From assembly GCA_036397755.1 (NCBI GenBank), contig DASWII010000062.1, forward strand, positions 1 through 12,774: DNA of 12,774 nucleotides, given 5' to 3'. The notes below the pieces were generated by a model. It saw only the letters and a program-made list of their open reading frames with translations, ran no database searches and was not told the DNA's origin. The stretch is from CAMYLY01 sp036397755 (lineage in GTDB: Bacteria; Gemmatimonadota; Gemmatimonadetes; Gemmatimonadales; GWC2-71-9). The position numbers and the translations under genes were made by a program. Positions 1 to 7,412 of the stretch are shown one piece after another; positions within the stretch are counted from its first letter, which is position 1, and every line of letters starts with the position of its first letter.

Positions 1-43
1 GGCGAGCGAATCCGGCAGTCTACTGCTGTACTGAAGATATGAA

Positions 44-1285
44 GTGAAATCTAAGTCTGCCAGCGCCACCGATATGACCACGATCGTTTCCCGATGCAGG
101 CTCTCAGCAGCGGTCGGCGGCCTAGCTGTTTCCCTGTTAGATGGAGGTAACGCGTTCGCCCAGGATCGGTGGACTCTGGTGCCCGACGTCAAATACGCGG
201 CGGATACGGCGGCTCTACTTACCGAGGTACAGCATTTCGCCGTGGACGGTCGCGGCAGCAGCTACGTCGTGGACATACGGGAGGACGCAATCCTCATGTA
301 TGATACCGCTGGCATTTACCAGGCGACCATCGGTCGGCGTGGCTGGGGACCGGGCGAGTTTCGCATCATTGGGACCATCGGGTTGCACCAGGACATGCTC
401 TGGGCGTGGGATCAGGCACTACAGCGGATCACCTTTTTCGATCCCGCAGGGCGACTGATCAGAGAGACACCGACGCCGCAAATTGTGGATGCCCGAGCCA
501 ACCGGCGGTATCGGATACACTCCTTGCTCGTCGACGGTTCGTTCCTGATGACCGAGGCTGTGGACTTCACGACGTATACTAGACTCGCCGCCAGCGGGTA
601 TCCGCTCTTGAAATTGTCTCCCGACGGGGAGGCCCTCGACACTCTCGGGCAGCTGGCCATTCGAAATGCGCTCATGTTGATCGAGACACCAAGGGGCGGT
701 CTGGTTCAGGTCCGGCAGCCGTGGCATCACTCTGACATACTCGCTGTATCGCGCGCAGGCGACAGAATCGTCTTGGTGGAGCGCCCCGCAGCAACAAGCA
801 CCAGGGACGGTCGGTATCGGATCAAGGTAATGGACGGAAAAGCATCGGTGTTATTCGGCAGAACAATCAACGATGAAGCGCTGCCGTTGACGGACGCCCA
901 TGTGGAGCAATGGCTTTCGGCTTTCACCCCTGGTCTGGTCCGAAGCGGTACGTTTCCGAGTGCGTCTTCTGCTAGGAGCGCCGTTCGCGAGCATCTTTAT
1001 GTTCCGGAGTTTCCACCGGCCATTCCGAACTCTGGACGCGGTCTCTCCAACACGGGAGCCGTGCTCGCGGGCCTTGACGGTATGATCTGGATCCTCCGTA
1101 CGTCGGACAGCACTGGCCAGCAATGGGACGTAGTGGATCCGGTCGGAGTGCGCGTCGCGTCGATTCGCAGTCCGGCCGGCGTCATCGTGAGCGAAGTCTC
1201 TCGCGAGTTTGCCTGGGGAGTTGAGCTGGACCCGGACGACGTACCTTGGCTAGTACGCTATCGTATCCGGCGCCTACGCCGGTAG
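44..1285 (+). CDS. secreted six-bladed beta-propeller protein
   Basis: A 413-residue protein predicted to be exported and to fold as an NHL-like six-bladed beta-propeller. The start used is a GTG at 44 with a weak GAAG seven bases upstream. An in-frame ATG at 74 (residue 11) would give a more typical signal peptide (R/S-rich start, hydrophobic AAVGGLAVSLL, cleavage after AFA before QDRW), so the true start is uncertain. Propeller-type repeats are visible, for example VQHFAVDGRGSSYVVD (about residues 62-77) followed by DTAGIYQATIGRRGWGPGEF, the blade signature of this family. It closely resembles the propeller at 6190-7389: both have LW-x6-L-x-R-x2-FFD after the GPGEF blade, and both end in VRYR(I/V)R. 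Substrate and partner are unknown. Proteins of this type are abundant in Gemmatimonadota without assigned function. Third codon positions look less GC-rich than in the 6190 paralog, judged by eye only. Confidence 0.85.
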   Translation: MKSKSASATDMTTIVSRCRLSAAVGGLAVSLLDGGNAFAQDRWTLVPDVKYAADTAALLTEVQHFAVDGRGSSYVVDIREDAILMYDTAGIYQATIGRRGWGPGEFRIIGTIGLHQDMLWAWDQALQRITFFDPAGRLIRETPTPQIVDARANRRYRIHSLLVDGSFLMTEAVDFTTYTRLAASGYPLLKLSPDGEALDTLGQLAIRNALMLIETPRGGLVQVRQPWHHSDILAVSRAGDRIVLVERPAATSTRDGRYRIKVMDGKASVLFGRTINDEALPLTDAHVEQWLSAFTPGLVRSGTFPSASSARSAVREHLYVPEFPPAIPNSGRGLSNTGAVLAGLDGMIWILRTSDSTGQQWDVVDPVGVRVASIRSPAGVIVSEVSREFAWGVELDPDDVPWLVRYRIRRLRR

Positions 1286-1623
1286 CCTCCCCCGCGAATG
1301 CGAATCCAGGCACCACCCCCAAGCAGCGGCAGCAGACACGCTTGCCGAATCGTCCGCCGCGTGGCGATCATGGGCGGAGCCATCCAAAGCCTCGTGCACT
1401 ACCGTTGCGAATTGGCCAGTCAGCCGCCACCGAAGAGGTTGCTTGACTGGCTGACTCACGAGCACCTGCGCTGTGTATCGGATTGCCGCGCCGTTTCGAT
1501 GGCTCGTGCCGGCCTCGCGCTGAGGCTCAGTGGGAACGATGTCTACAGGCTGAAGCGAAGGGTGGATGGCCTGGGCGGGATTGTTGTCAGCCGACTCGCC
1601 CGACTCTTCCATAGCCAAGTCAA
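1286..1623. other. gene-free stretch, no recognised content
   Basis: Between the stop of the first propeller and the truncated VOC gene I find no protein that I recognise on either strand. Open frames cross it on both strands, but none has a ribosome binding site or recognisable motif. It contains a small inverted repeat at the end of the propeller gene (six-base arms 1267-1272 and 1277-1282) and a second with eight-base arms (1418-1425 and 1449-1456, AGTCAGCC/GGCTGACT). Neither is followed by a T tract. The stretch may be debris of the gene whose 5' end survives at 1773. Confidence 0.4.
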
Positions 1624-1773
1624 CTACCGTGTCACGCTCGTAGGCAGTGCGGCCGTCCGTGCGTTGCCGAGCCCGGCGTCCGGCTCGCCGAACTGGACGC
1701 CGTCAGCTGCGGCGTATCCGGCGCACACCGCGTCGACCTCCTTAGTCACGATTTCGAGGTAGTAGATCTGCAT
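1624..1773 (-). pseudogene. truncated VOC-family (glyoxalase fold) gene start
   Basis: The reading frame begins MQIYYLEIVTKEVDAVCAGY, continues AAADGVQFGEPDAGLGNART and stops after 49 residues (ending ALPTSVTR). The opening matches the first strand, helix and second strand of small VOC-superfamily proteins of about 115 residues, as I remember that family. The homology breaks off after AALP, so the second half, including the second beta-alpha-beta module and its metal or substrate residues, is missing. The ATG at 1773 is preceded on its strand by GGAGGTG and a nearer AAGGAG, so this was a properly initiated gene. The same frame can be read from much further upstream (to 2169), but nothing before MQIYY resembles protein. 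It is most likely a remnant after deletion or rearrangement near 1625-1630. A tiny functional peptide is possible but unlikely. Confidence 0.6.
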
Positions 1774-2125
1774 GACTCCTTCACCTCCGGTTGTCGATGA
1801 CGTCCGCGATCGGCCGTAACGAGGATGTAGAATAAGTCCCCGTGGCCGCGAGCACGACGAATTCCAGGACGGCTCGACGGTGGACGCGACTGCGATCGTT
1901 CGTCTCAGGGCAAATATGGGCGGCCCGATCCTTCCACCCTGACTCGCCGGAAGCCAGGTACCGGGTGTTCCTACATCCTCAACGGTCAACGCATGGCCCG
2001 CGGCGACTCCTCCTCGGGCGCGCTTCTCGATGAACGAACTCGAATCAACGCCAGGCAAACAGCAGGACCACGTTCCTGTGAAAGCGCACGCGCTCGGTTG
2101 GTTTCCTTGACGGCAGCGACCCGCC
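1774..2125. other. intergenic stretch upstream of the VOC remnant
   Basis: No convincing gene on either strand. It must contain the leader of the VOC remnant (minus strand; ribosome binding site at 1776-1788) and the region downstream of the propeller gene ending at 2126. A more AT-rich patch lies at about 1818-1840, but I could not pair convincing -35 and -10 elements. No clear terminator hairpin was seen after the 2126 stop. Confidence 0.4.
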
Positions 2126-3256
2126 TCAGGGTCCGCGTTGGATATCGACACCCACAACCGCTGCCACATCCATCTCGTCCCTGATCACGTAGTATAGCCG
2201 TTGGCCGTGGAACACGACCGGCACGCGTGGATTGATCGTATGCGGCGCAACCAATTCGCCGAGGTACACGCCATCCGGATCGAACACGTCGAGCCGGGTA
2301 TCGCGCTCCCCAGGTTCCGGAGCCAAGATCACCCAGAGATATCCGTCCGGATCGACCGCTAACGCTTCGAAGATTGGCCGTCGCTCCGTGTCCATGTCCA
2401 GTGATCCGGATACAACGCGCCGCTGAAGCGCCTGTTCCTCACGTCTGGCCGAGTCGCGCTCCGCAGGTGAAAGCCGCTCGGCCCCGCGACGCCGCTCCAC
2501 GACCTTCAGCGTATCGCCGCGATGCGTAACGTTCCACACCCGGTATTCGTGCTGGGCGCCTATCCACCACGCCTGGGGCGCTAGCCAGACCCGGAGCGTC
2601 AACGGTGGTGCTCCCTCCGGCAGGCCTGCCGTTGGGAGTGTGTCCAGGTCCTGCTGTGTCATCGGATCGTACGACACCAATCCTGTATGCACTCCCGTTG
2701 GGGACCAGTAGTACACAACGTGCAGTAAATGTCCCGCCGCATCGAAGGTGCTCATCCATTGAGCACTTGCCGCACCTCGAAAATTCCACGGGTACTCTGC
2801 GAATAGCGCTCCGCTCGAGTCGAACACGCTGAACCGAAGGTTGACCTGGTTGAGCGTCCACAGGCGTCCTTGTGGGTCCATCGCGATTCCGGTCACACCC
2901 AGGAACTCGCCAGGCCCACTACCAAGTCGTCCGATCGTGCGGATGTGCTGGCCGTCTGCCTCGAATACACGGATCTCCTGAGCCATGCGATCCAGCACGT
3001 AGAGGCGGCCAAGCGGGTCGACATCGATATCACTGATGTCTCCGAAAAGCGCCGGCCCGGCTTCGTTCCGCTCCCCGATCTTCACAGCTTCCATCAAGCT
3101 CCAGCGCGACCCGGAGCTCCAGCGTCCCTCGCCGGCGTTGATTACGTGGACGGTCCCCGACGGCAGCGTGTCCACGCTGACCGACCATTCGGCGGAGCGG
3201 TCTGCCGCACACGCAGCGCCGAAGACCGCCCAGGTGGCTATCGCGGTGTATCGCAT
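2126..3256 (-). CDS. six-bladed beta-propeller, probable lipoprotein or secreted
   Basis: A 376-residue protein starting at ATG 3256 with a GGAG about nine bases upstream. The N-terminus is a short export signal (hydrophobic IATWAVFGAAC). Cys16 in FGAAC could be lipidated, but the lipobox has Gly at -3, which is weak; signal peptidase I cleavage after ACA is the alternative. Blade repeats are clear: ISDIDVDPLGRLYVLD, then IRVFEADGQHIRTIGRLGSGPGEF, then VTGIAMDPQGRLWTLN and FSVFDSSGALFAEYPW, and later FEALAVDPDGYLWVIL with LDVFDPDGVYLGEL. These D-P-x-G-x-L-(Y/W) turns are the NHL/6-bladed propeller pattern. It is more diverged from the two plus-strand propellers than they are from each other. 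It lies on the opposite strand, about 250 bases downstream of a truncated gene and separated from it by a hairpin, so it is probably transcribed alone. Ligand unknown. Confidence 0.85.
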   Translation of the reverse strand: MRYTAIATWAVFGAACAADRSAEWSVSVDTLPSGTVHVINAGEGRWSSGSRWSLMEAVKIGERNEAGPALFGDISDIDVDPLGRLYVLDRMAQEIRVFEADGQHIRTIGRLGSGPGEFLGVTGIAMDPQGRLWTLNQVNLRFSVFDSSGALFAEYPWNFRGAASAQWMSTFDAAGHLLHVVYYWSPTGVHTGLVSYDPMTQQDLDTLPTAGLPEGAPPLTLRVWLAPQAWWIGAQHEYRVWNVTHRGDTLKVVERRRGAERLSPAERDSARREEQALQRRVVSGSLDMDTERRPIFEALAVDPDGYLWVILAPEPGERDTRLDVFDPDGVYLGELVAPHTINPRVPVVFHGQRLYYVIRDEMDVAAVVGVDIQRGP

Positions 3257-3399
3257 CGGTCATGCTCCGGGCTGCGACGTGGCGAGTGACACGTGGCGCG
3301 GCGCGCGTTCCCCGGCACGGCCGCACCAACCCCTCGACTCGGCTCCGCGGCGAGCCTATGCTGCAGGTGCGCGCGGAGTTTCCGACGTGGCGTCCGCCA

Positions 3400-3434
3400 C
3401 ACATAAGGGCCGAGAGAAATCTCGGGCCTTTGTG
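3400..3434. terminator. bidirectional terminator-like hairpin
   Basis: Arms 3400-3415 and 3420-3434 pair almost completely (core AAGGGCCGAGA against TCTCGGGCCTT) around a GAAA loop, with one G-G mismatch and one bulge. On the plus strand a T-rich run (TTTGTGTTCTGTTGT) follows. On the minus strand the tail is weaker (CCTTATGTG). It lies about 70 bases past the stop of the minus-strand gene 3504-4136 and before the minus-strand gene 2126-3256, so it would separate the two. It shows no affinity to either tandem array. Confidence 0.6.
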
Positions 3435-3503
3435 TTCTGTTGTACACCGCCTGGTGAGTTCGTCTCGATGCGCTGACCGCAACCGCGGAGGCTGGCCAAT
3501 CGA

Positions 3504-4136
3504 TTAGTGAGACGGCGGGTTCGGCGCAGCGGTAACGAGTTCGCGGAGGAGGGCACGGAGCTCGTCCGGCCGGGAAACGCCCTCAAGGCCGAACGCCGCG
3601 TCCGGCACGCCGACATTGACGCGCACCTCCAGCAGGGTGGATCCGTAAAACCGCTCGCCCGTAACGAAGTTGCGCTCCTCACTGTAGAACGGAAATGTGT
3701 AACCATCCACATCGCGAAAGTCACCCCAGATGCCTTCGATGCTCTGGATCGACTCGTCAGTGGCGTGCAGTCGTCGATCATCGCGGGCACGCTCGATCAA
3801 GTACGTCTCGGCATTGACATAGTACGTGCGCTGAAAGCCGTCGCTGAGCGTCAAGAGCACTTCATGGTAGCGGGTGCCGTCCAGTATGGTGTCGCGCTGA
3901 AGAGAAAGGGTGTGACCACGGTCCGCCATGCGGTACAATGGATTGAGAGCCGTTGGCCATTGGAGCACACGCCACAGCGCTTGCGCCGGGCGACCGGTCA
4001 CCGGGTGGCGCGTCGAATCGGTCGCTGACTGCTCCCACGCGACCTGACCATCGATACCCTCGGCGTACCGGAGTCGGCCATCCTCGGTGAACAGCTCCAC
4101 CTTGTGGAAGTACGGCCTCTTGGTGACGGTGATCAT
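3504..4136 (-). pseudogene. LolA-like / lipoprotein-sorting-type protein, 5' truncated
   Basis: A 210-residue frame beginning MITVTKRPYFHKVELF. The body resembles periplasmic LolA-like beta-barrel proteins: the KRP-x-F-x-K strand, a G-x-D-G-x-V-AW motif (residues ~27-34, GIDGQVAWEQ), then LLTLSDGFQRTYYVNAETYL, IWGDFRDVDGYTFPFYSEER and TLLEVRVNVGVPDAAF. Family members normally carry a signal peptide and about 40-50 further residues ('...LR-x-TG-x...') before the KRP strand. Here the frame meets a stop codon eight codons upstream of the ATG (TGA at 4158-4160), and no signal peptide is present. The ATG has only a weak GAGAAG-like site. I infer that the 5' end was lost, with the break about 65-90 bases from the edge of the 7-bp repeat array. 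Without export the protein would be mislocalised, so it is probably non-functional, although a leaderless cytoplasmic form cannot be excluded. Confidence 0.6.
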
Positions 4137-4224
4137 GCAGTCACTTCTCGCGAGCGTTCAGGGGCCTGTTCGGGCGCTCACCCAGCGCGTATCGGGCGGG
4201 GTCGTAACGACGCGCGATCGCGCG

Positions 4225-4442
4225 CCGCGCGCTGGACGCCGCACGTTGCACGCTGCACGCTGCACGCTGGACGCCGCACGTTGCACGCTGCACGTTGCAC
4301 GCTGCACGCTGCACGCCAGACGCCGCACGTTGCACGCTGCACGCTGCACGTTGGACGTTGCACGCTGCACGCTGCACGCTGCACGCTGCACGCCGCAGGT
4401 TGCACGTTGCACGTTGCACGTTGCACGTTGCACGCCGCCACG
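4225..4442. repeat. 7-bp tandem repeat array, about 30 units
   Basis: A direct tandem array of a heptamer, consensus YYGCACG. From 4232 to 4434 there are 29 consecutive units without a single phase break: CTGCACG 11 times, TTGCACG 10, CCGCACG 3, CTGGACG 2, and CCAGACG, TTGGACG and CCGCAGG once each. A degenerate unit (CCGCGCG) precedes at 4225-4231 and an eight-base unit (CCGCCACG) closes it at 4435-4442. The core GCACG is intact in 24 of 29 units, and most variation is C/T in the first two bases. Blocks recur, such as CTGGACG-CCGCACG-TTGCACG-CTGCACG at 4232-4259 and 4267-4294, which points to segmental duplication. The last five units (4400-4434) are identical TTGCACG, which suggests a recent expansion at the right end. 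There are no spacers, so it is not a CRISPR array. Every reading frame across it is open, which creates long spurious ORFs. Confidence 0.97.
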
Positions 4443-4450
4443 TGGGCTTC

Positions 4451-4455
4451 GGAGG
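4451..4455 (+). promoter_or_regulatory. ribosome binding site that fixes the VOC start
   Basis: GGAGG followed by GACTC and ATG at 4461. It fixes translation initiation downstream of the heptamer array, although the frame is open through the whole array back to 4104. Confidence 0.75.
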
Positions 4456-4460
4456 GACTC

Positions 4461-4940
4461 ATGCCGGACGACGTGAAGGGCATCCCCGACAATTCGTCGG
4501 TCGTCATCCCACGACTCGTATGCCGCGACCCCGCGGCCGCGATCGACTTCTGTGTGCGCGTGTTCGACGCCGTCGAGCTCGGCCGGCGGCCGGGCCCCGA
4601 CGGCGCGGTTGCGCACGCCTTGCTGACCATCGGGCCCGCGATGATCATGATCGAGGCCGAGTGGCCCACCCTGACCAGTCGTGCGCCCGTTCCGGACGGC
4701 AGCTCACCGGTGGTGATCTTCGTTTACGTGAAGGCCGTGGATGCGACCGTGGAGCGGGCGGTCGCGTGCGGTGCTCGGGTCTTGGTTCCGGCCCAGAACC
4801 AGTTCTGGGGCGACCGCATCGCGTGGATCATGGATCCGTCCGGACACGTCTGGACCGTTGCGACACGGATCGAAGAGACGACCGCGGAGCAACGCGGCGA
4901 ACGGTGGTCCGGCATCGTCAGCGATCTCAAGGATTCGTGA
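4461..4940 (+). CDS. PhnB-like VOC-family protein
   Basis: A 159-residue protein of the vicinal oxygen chelate superfamily, PhnB/'glyoxalase-bleomycin resistance' type. Visible family features: an N-terminal strand VVIPRLVCRDPAAAIDF leading to the helix; a R-x-PGPDGAVAHALLTIGPAMIMI segment (about residues 43-64); DGSSPVVIFVYVKAVDATVERAVACGA (about 79-105) starting the second module; and the C-terminal AQNQFWGDRIAWIMDPSGHVWTVAT (about 111-135), typical of PhnB-like proteins. Length fits the family. Substrate cannot be read from the sequence; members range from enzymes to drug-binding proteins. The start is chosen because of the GGAGG at 4451. The upstream in-frame extension is only repeat-encoded peptide. 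The ankyrin gene follows after 18 bases, so the two are probably co-transcribed. The promoter must lie within or before the heptamer array, which ends 17 bases before the ribosome binding site. Confidence 0.9.
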   Translation: MPDDVKGIPDNSSVVIPRLVCRDPAAAIDFCVRVFDAVELGRRPGPDGAVAHALLTIGPAMIMIEAEWPTLTSRAPVPDGSSPVVIFVYVKAVDATVERAVACGARVLVPAQNQFWGDRIAWIMDPSGHVWTVATRIEETTAEQRGERWSGIVSDLKDS

Positions 4941-4958
4941 GGCCTGCGGGACGCCGAC

Positions 4959-6062
4959 ATGATGGGTGAGCACCCGCTTCCATTCGACGCCTCGCTCGAA
5001 GCATACGAGCGTCAGGCCGACGCCCTCCTCGACGCGCTGCGGGCCGGCAACCATGACGCCGAGTGGTGCTTCAAGTGGGAGCATCCACGGTTCCGCGGGA
5101 AGAGCGTGGATGAGGTACACACCGCGCGCCTCGGACCGGGCGACGCGCGTATCGTCGTGGCACGCATGTATGGGTTCGCGACGTGGGAGCACCTCGCGGC
5201 CTTCGCCGACGCCGTGACGCACGAGGTCTCCGTCATCCGATTCGAAACCGCCGTTGAGGCGATCGTATCCGGAGACGTGGCGACCCTCGGGGCGATGCTT
5301 CAGGCGCACCCGGAGCTCGTGCGCGCCCGCTCGATGCGGCGGCACGGCGCGACGCTCCTGCACTACGTCGCCGCCAACGGGGTCGAAGGCGCGCGGCAGA
5401 AGACCCCGGCCAACGGCGTGGAGGTCGCAAGGATGTTACTGGACGCCGGCGCGGAAGTGGACGCGCTGGCGGATATGTACGAAGCGAAGTGTACGACCAT
5501 GAGCATGTTGGTCTCGAGCAGTCCGCCGGCCGAAGCCGGCCTCCAGGCCGCGCTGGCGGAAACCCTCCTCGATTACGGGGCGGCGCTCGAAGGCCCCGGC
5601 TCGAACTGGCAGTCCGCCTTGATGACCGCGCTCACGTTCGGGTTTTTGAGCACCGCGGAAACGCTCGCGAAGCGCGGTGCGCCGGCGGACACCCTTCCAG
5701 CCGCAGCCGGCCTGGGACGGCTCGACGACGCGGTTCGGCTCCTTCCGGGAGCCGATCCGGCCGCCAGACACGTCGCGCTCGCGCTCGCCGCTCAGCTCGG
5801 CCATCCGGCGATCGTGGAGTTGCTGCTCGATGCCGGTGAGGACGCGGATCGGTACAACCCCGACGGATACCACTCGCACGCGACACCGCTGCACCAGGCC
5901 GTGTCGTCCGATCGTGCGGACGTGGTGACGCTGCTTGTCGAGCGAGGCGCGCGGCTCGACATTCGGGACACCATCTACCACAGCACTCCGTTGGGCTGGG
6001 CGACGTACCTGGGCCGCGCGGCGATCGCCGAGTATCTGCGAGCACGCGGGGCTCCGACGTAA
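4959..6062 (+). CDS. ankyrin-repeat protein
   Basis: A 367-residue protein with no signal peptide, probably cytoplasmic and acting through protein-protein contacts. The first about 90 residues form a module seen in bacterial ankyrin proteins: a helix (SLEAYERQADALLDALRAG), a HPRFRG segment, and ARLGPGDARIVVARMYGFATWEHLAAFADAV. Ankyrin repeats follow from about residue 95 to the end: ETAVEAIVSGDVATLGAMLQ, GATLLHYVAANG, VEVARMLLDAGAEVDAL, LAETLLDYGAALEG, LSTAETLAKRGAPADTL, HPAIVELLLDAGEDADRYN, ATPLHQAVSSDRADVVTLLVERGARLDIRD and TPLGWATYLGRAAIAEYLRARGA. Two start codons are adjacent (ATG at 4959 and 4962), and neither has a clear ribosome binding site, so translation may be coupled to the VOC gene ending 18 bases upstream. 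Partner unknown. Confidence 0.9.
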   Translation: MMGEHPLPFDASLEAYERQADALLDALRAGNHDAEWCFKWEHPRFRGKSVDEVHTARLGPGDARIVVARMYGFATWEHLAAFADAVTHEVSVIRFETAVEAIVSGDVATLGAMLQAHPELVRARSMRRHGATLLHYVAANGVEGARQKTPANGVEVARMLLDAGAEVDALADMYEAKCTTMSMLVSSSPPAEAGLQAALAETLLDYGAALEGPGSNWQSALMTALTFGFLSTAETLAKRGAPADTLPAAAGLGRLDDAVRLLPGADPAARHVALALAAQLGHPAIVELLLDAGEDADRYNPDGYHSHATPLHQAVSSDRADVVTLLVERGARLDIRDTIYHSTPLGWATYLGRAAIAEYLRARGAPT

Positions 6063-6189
6063 CGTGGTCCGCGGGGGTGGACGCTCAAGCGCCCGCGCGG
6101 CCGATCGAGTTGGCGCCGCGAGGGGCTCTCCTTGCTCAAAATCGCTCCGGGCCGCACGTTGGAAAGGTGCCGAGCGCTGGGAGGGCGGG

Positions 6190-7389
6190 GTGCGCAGAGT
6201 GTGGATCCTCTTTTTCGCCTGCCTGGCCTGTGCAGAACGATCGGGCCAGACCGAGGAGTTTGCGGGCGTCGCACTCGTGGCGACCGAGGAACTTCGGGTG
6301 GGAAGTCCCGATGATCCGGAAACAGCGTTCACCTGGTTTCGGGAACTCGAGGTCGGCCCCGACGGCACGATCTACACGGGACACCCACAGGAATACCAGA
6401 TCCGGATGCACGATGCCGCGGGGAGGTTCCTCGGCACGATTGGTCGGAAAGGCGAGGGGCCGGGCGAGTTCACGGGGGTAGGGACCATGGCGATCGTCGG
6501 TGACACGCTGTGGGTCATTGACGACGGGTTGTACCGCTTCTCGTTCTTCGATCTCGAAGGACAGTTCCTCGGAACCCGGCGCATCCCGATCGATCTGGGC
6601 GAGACGCGCACGAACCTGCCGCCGCGGCCGCGCGGTCTGCTGCGCGACGGCACCATCACGGGGTCACCACCCGCATTCTCTCGGCTCGTTGCCAGCGGCG
6701 AGATCACCGAGAACGTCATCGTGCGGATGGACACGGCGGGAACGGCGCGGGACACGATTGTCCGCTACTCGCTCGTGAACACGACGTGGGAGATCTCGAA
6801 TCACGAACAAGGCCCGCGGGGGTTCGGCTCGTATCGCCTACAACCGTTCAGCGACACGGAGATTGTCGGCGTTTCGGACTATGCGATGGTCGTGGTGCGA
6901 ATAACGCGTGGCTCGCCGGACAACGCGGGCGCGGCGACGTTCGCGGTGACTGCTACGCAGATCGACGGTGACACGATCTTTTCCCGCGCGTTCGCGTACG
7001 ATCCGATCCCGCTCCGGACGGCGATGGTCGACAGCATCGTCAATGGATTCGCGGAGAGTGTCGCGAACTTGCAGTTCTTGGCGGGGCGCGCGACATATGC
7101 CGAGGCGGTCGGGTGGGCGCGGGAGGGCCTGTACTTGCCGGCGTACCACCCGCCCGTGAGCGCGCTGATCATGGGTGCGGATGGGCAGCTATGGCTGCGG
7201 GCTGAGGAACTGGGCGAACCCGTCGCCCGGTGGCGGATCATGTCGGCTTCCGGCGATCCGGTCGGCGTTGTCCGACTGCCCTCGGGCTTCATGATGATGT
7301 ACGCGCGCGGGATGCAGGTGTGGGGCTCCGAGCACGACGAACTCGGCGTGCCCTATATCGTGCGGTATCGGGTCCGCGAAACGGAATAG
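6190..7389 (+). CDS. six-bladed beta-propeller lipoprotein
   Basis: A 399-residue protein. The start is set at GTG 6190, preceded by GAGGG at 6181, because this gives a compact export signal MRRVWILFFACLACAERS. The frame stays open back to 5935, but that part overlaps the ankyrin gene and has no signal. Cys11 (FFAC) or Cys14 (CLAC) could be lipidated; neither lipobox is canonical. Propeller blades include FRELEVGPDGTIYTGH, IRMHDAAGRFLGTIGRKGEGPGEF, TMAIVGDTLWVIDDGLYRFSFFDLEGQFLG and ALIMGADGQLWLRAEE, ending in LGVPYIVRYRVRETE. It is a paralog of the protein at 44-1285 (shared GPGEF blade, FFD strand, a PRG-x-L segment and the C-terminal VRYR(I/V)R). It follows the ankyrin gene after 127 bases and precedes the zinc-ribbon gene by 23 bases, so 6190-7922 may form one transcript. 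Ligand unknown. Confidence 0.85.
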   Translation: MRRVWILFFACLACAERSGQTEEFAGVALVATEELRVGSPDDPETAFTWFRELEVGPDGTIYTGHPQEYQIRMHDAAGRFLGTIGRKGEGPGEFTGVGTMAIVGDTLWVIDDGLYRFSFFDLEGQFLGTRRIPIDLGETRTNLPPRPRGLLRDGTITGSPPAFSRLVASGEITENVIVRMDTAGTARDTIVRYSLVNTTWEISNHEQGPRGFGSYRLQPFSDTEIVGVSDYAMVVVRITRGSPDNAGAATFAVTATQIDGDTIFSRAFAYDPIPLRTAMVDSIVNGFAESVANLQFLAGRATYAEAVGWAREGLYLPAYHPPVSALIMGADGQLWLRAEELGEPVARWRIMSASGDPVGVVRLPSGFMMMYARGMQVWGSEHDELGVPYIVRYRVRETE

Positions 7390-7412
7390 CGTTCGACAAG
7401 GATGGAACGAAG

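Noticed and set aside
1267..1282. Terminator at the end of the first propeller gene
   Set aside because: The six-base arms lie within the last codons and are followed by C-rich sequence, so evidence for termination is poor.
1624..2169. 181-codon minus-strand frame read as one gene
   Set aside because: Only the last 49 codons resemble a protein (VOC start) and have a ribosome binding site; the rest is low-complexity translation.
4225..4442. Origin of replication or iteron cluster
   Set aside because: Heptamers abut without the spacing of iterons, and there is no Rep, DnaA-box cluster or AT-rich unwinding region nearby.
4104..4460. In-frame N-terminal extension of the VOC protein through the heptamer array
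   Set aside because: The extension consists only of repeat-encoded residues (ARCTLHA-type), has no ribosome binding site, and the gene has a good one at 4451.
5436..6368. 310-codon minus-strand open frame opposite the ankyrin gene
   Set aside because: Antisense shadow rich in Arg/Ser/Pro; the plus strand carries a clear ankyrin protein.
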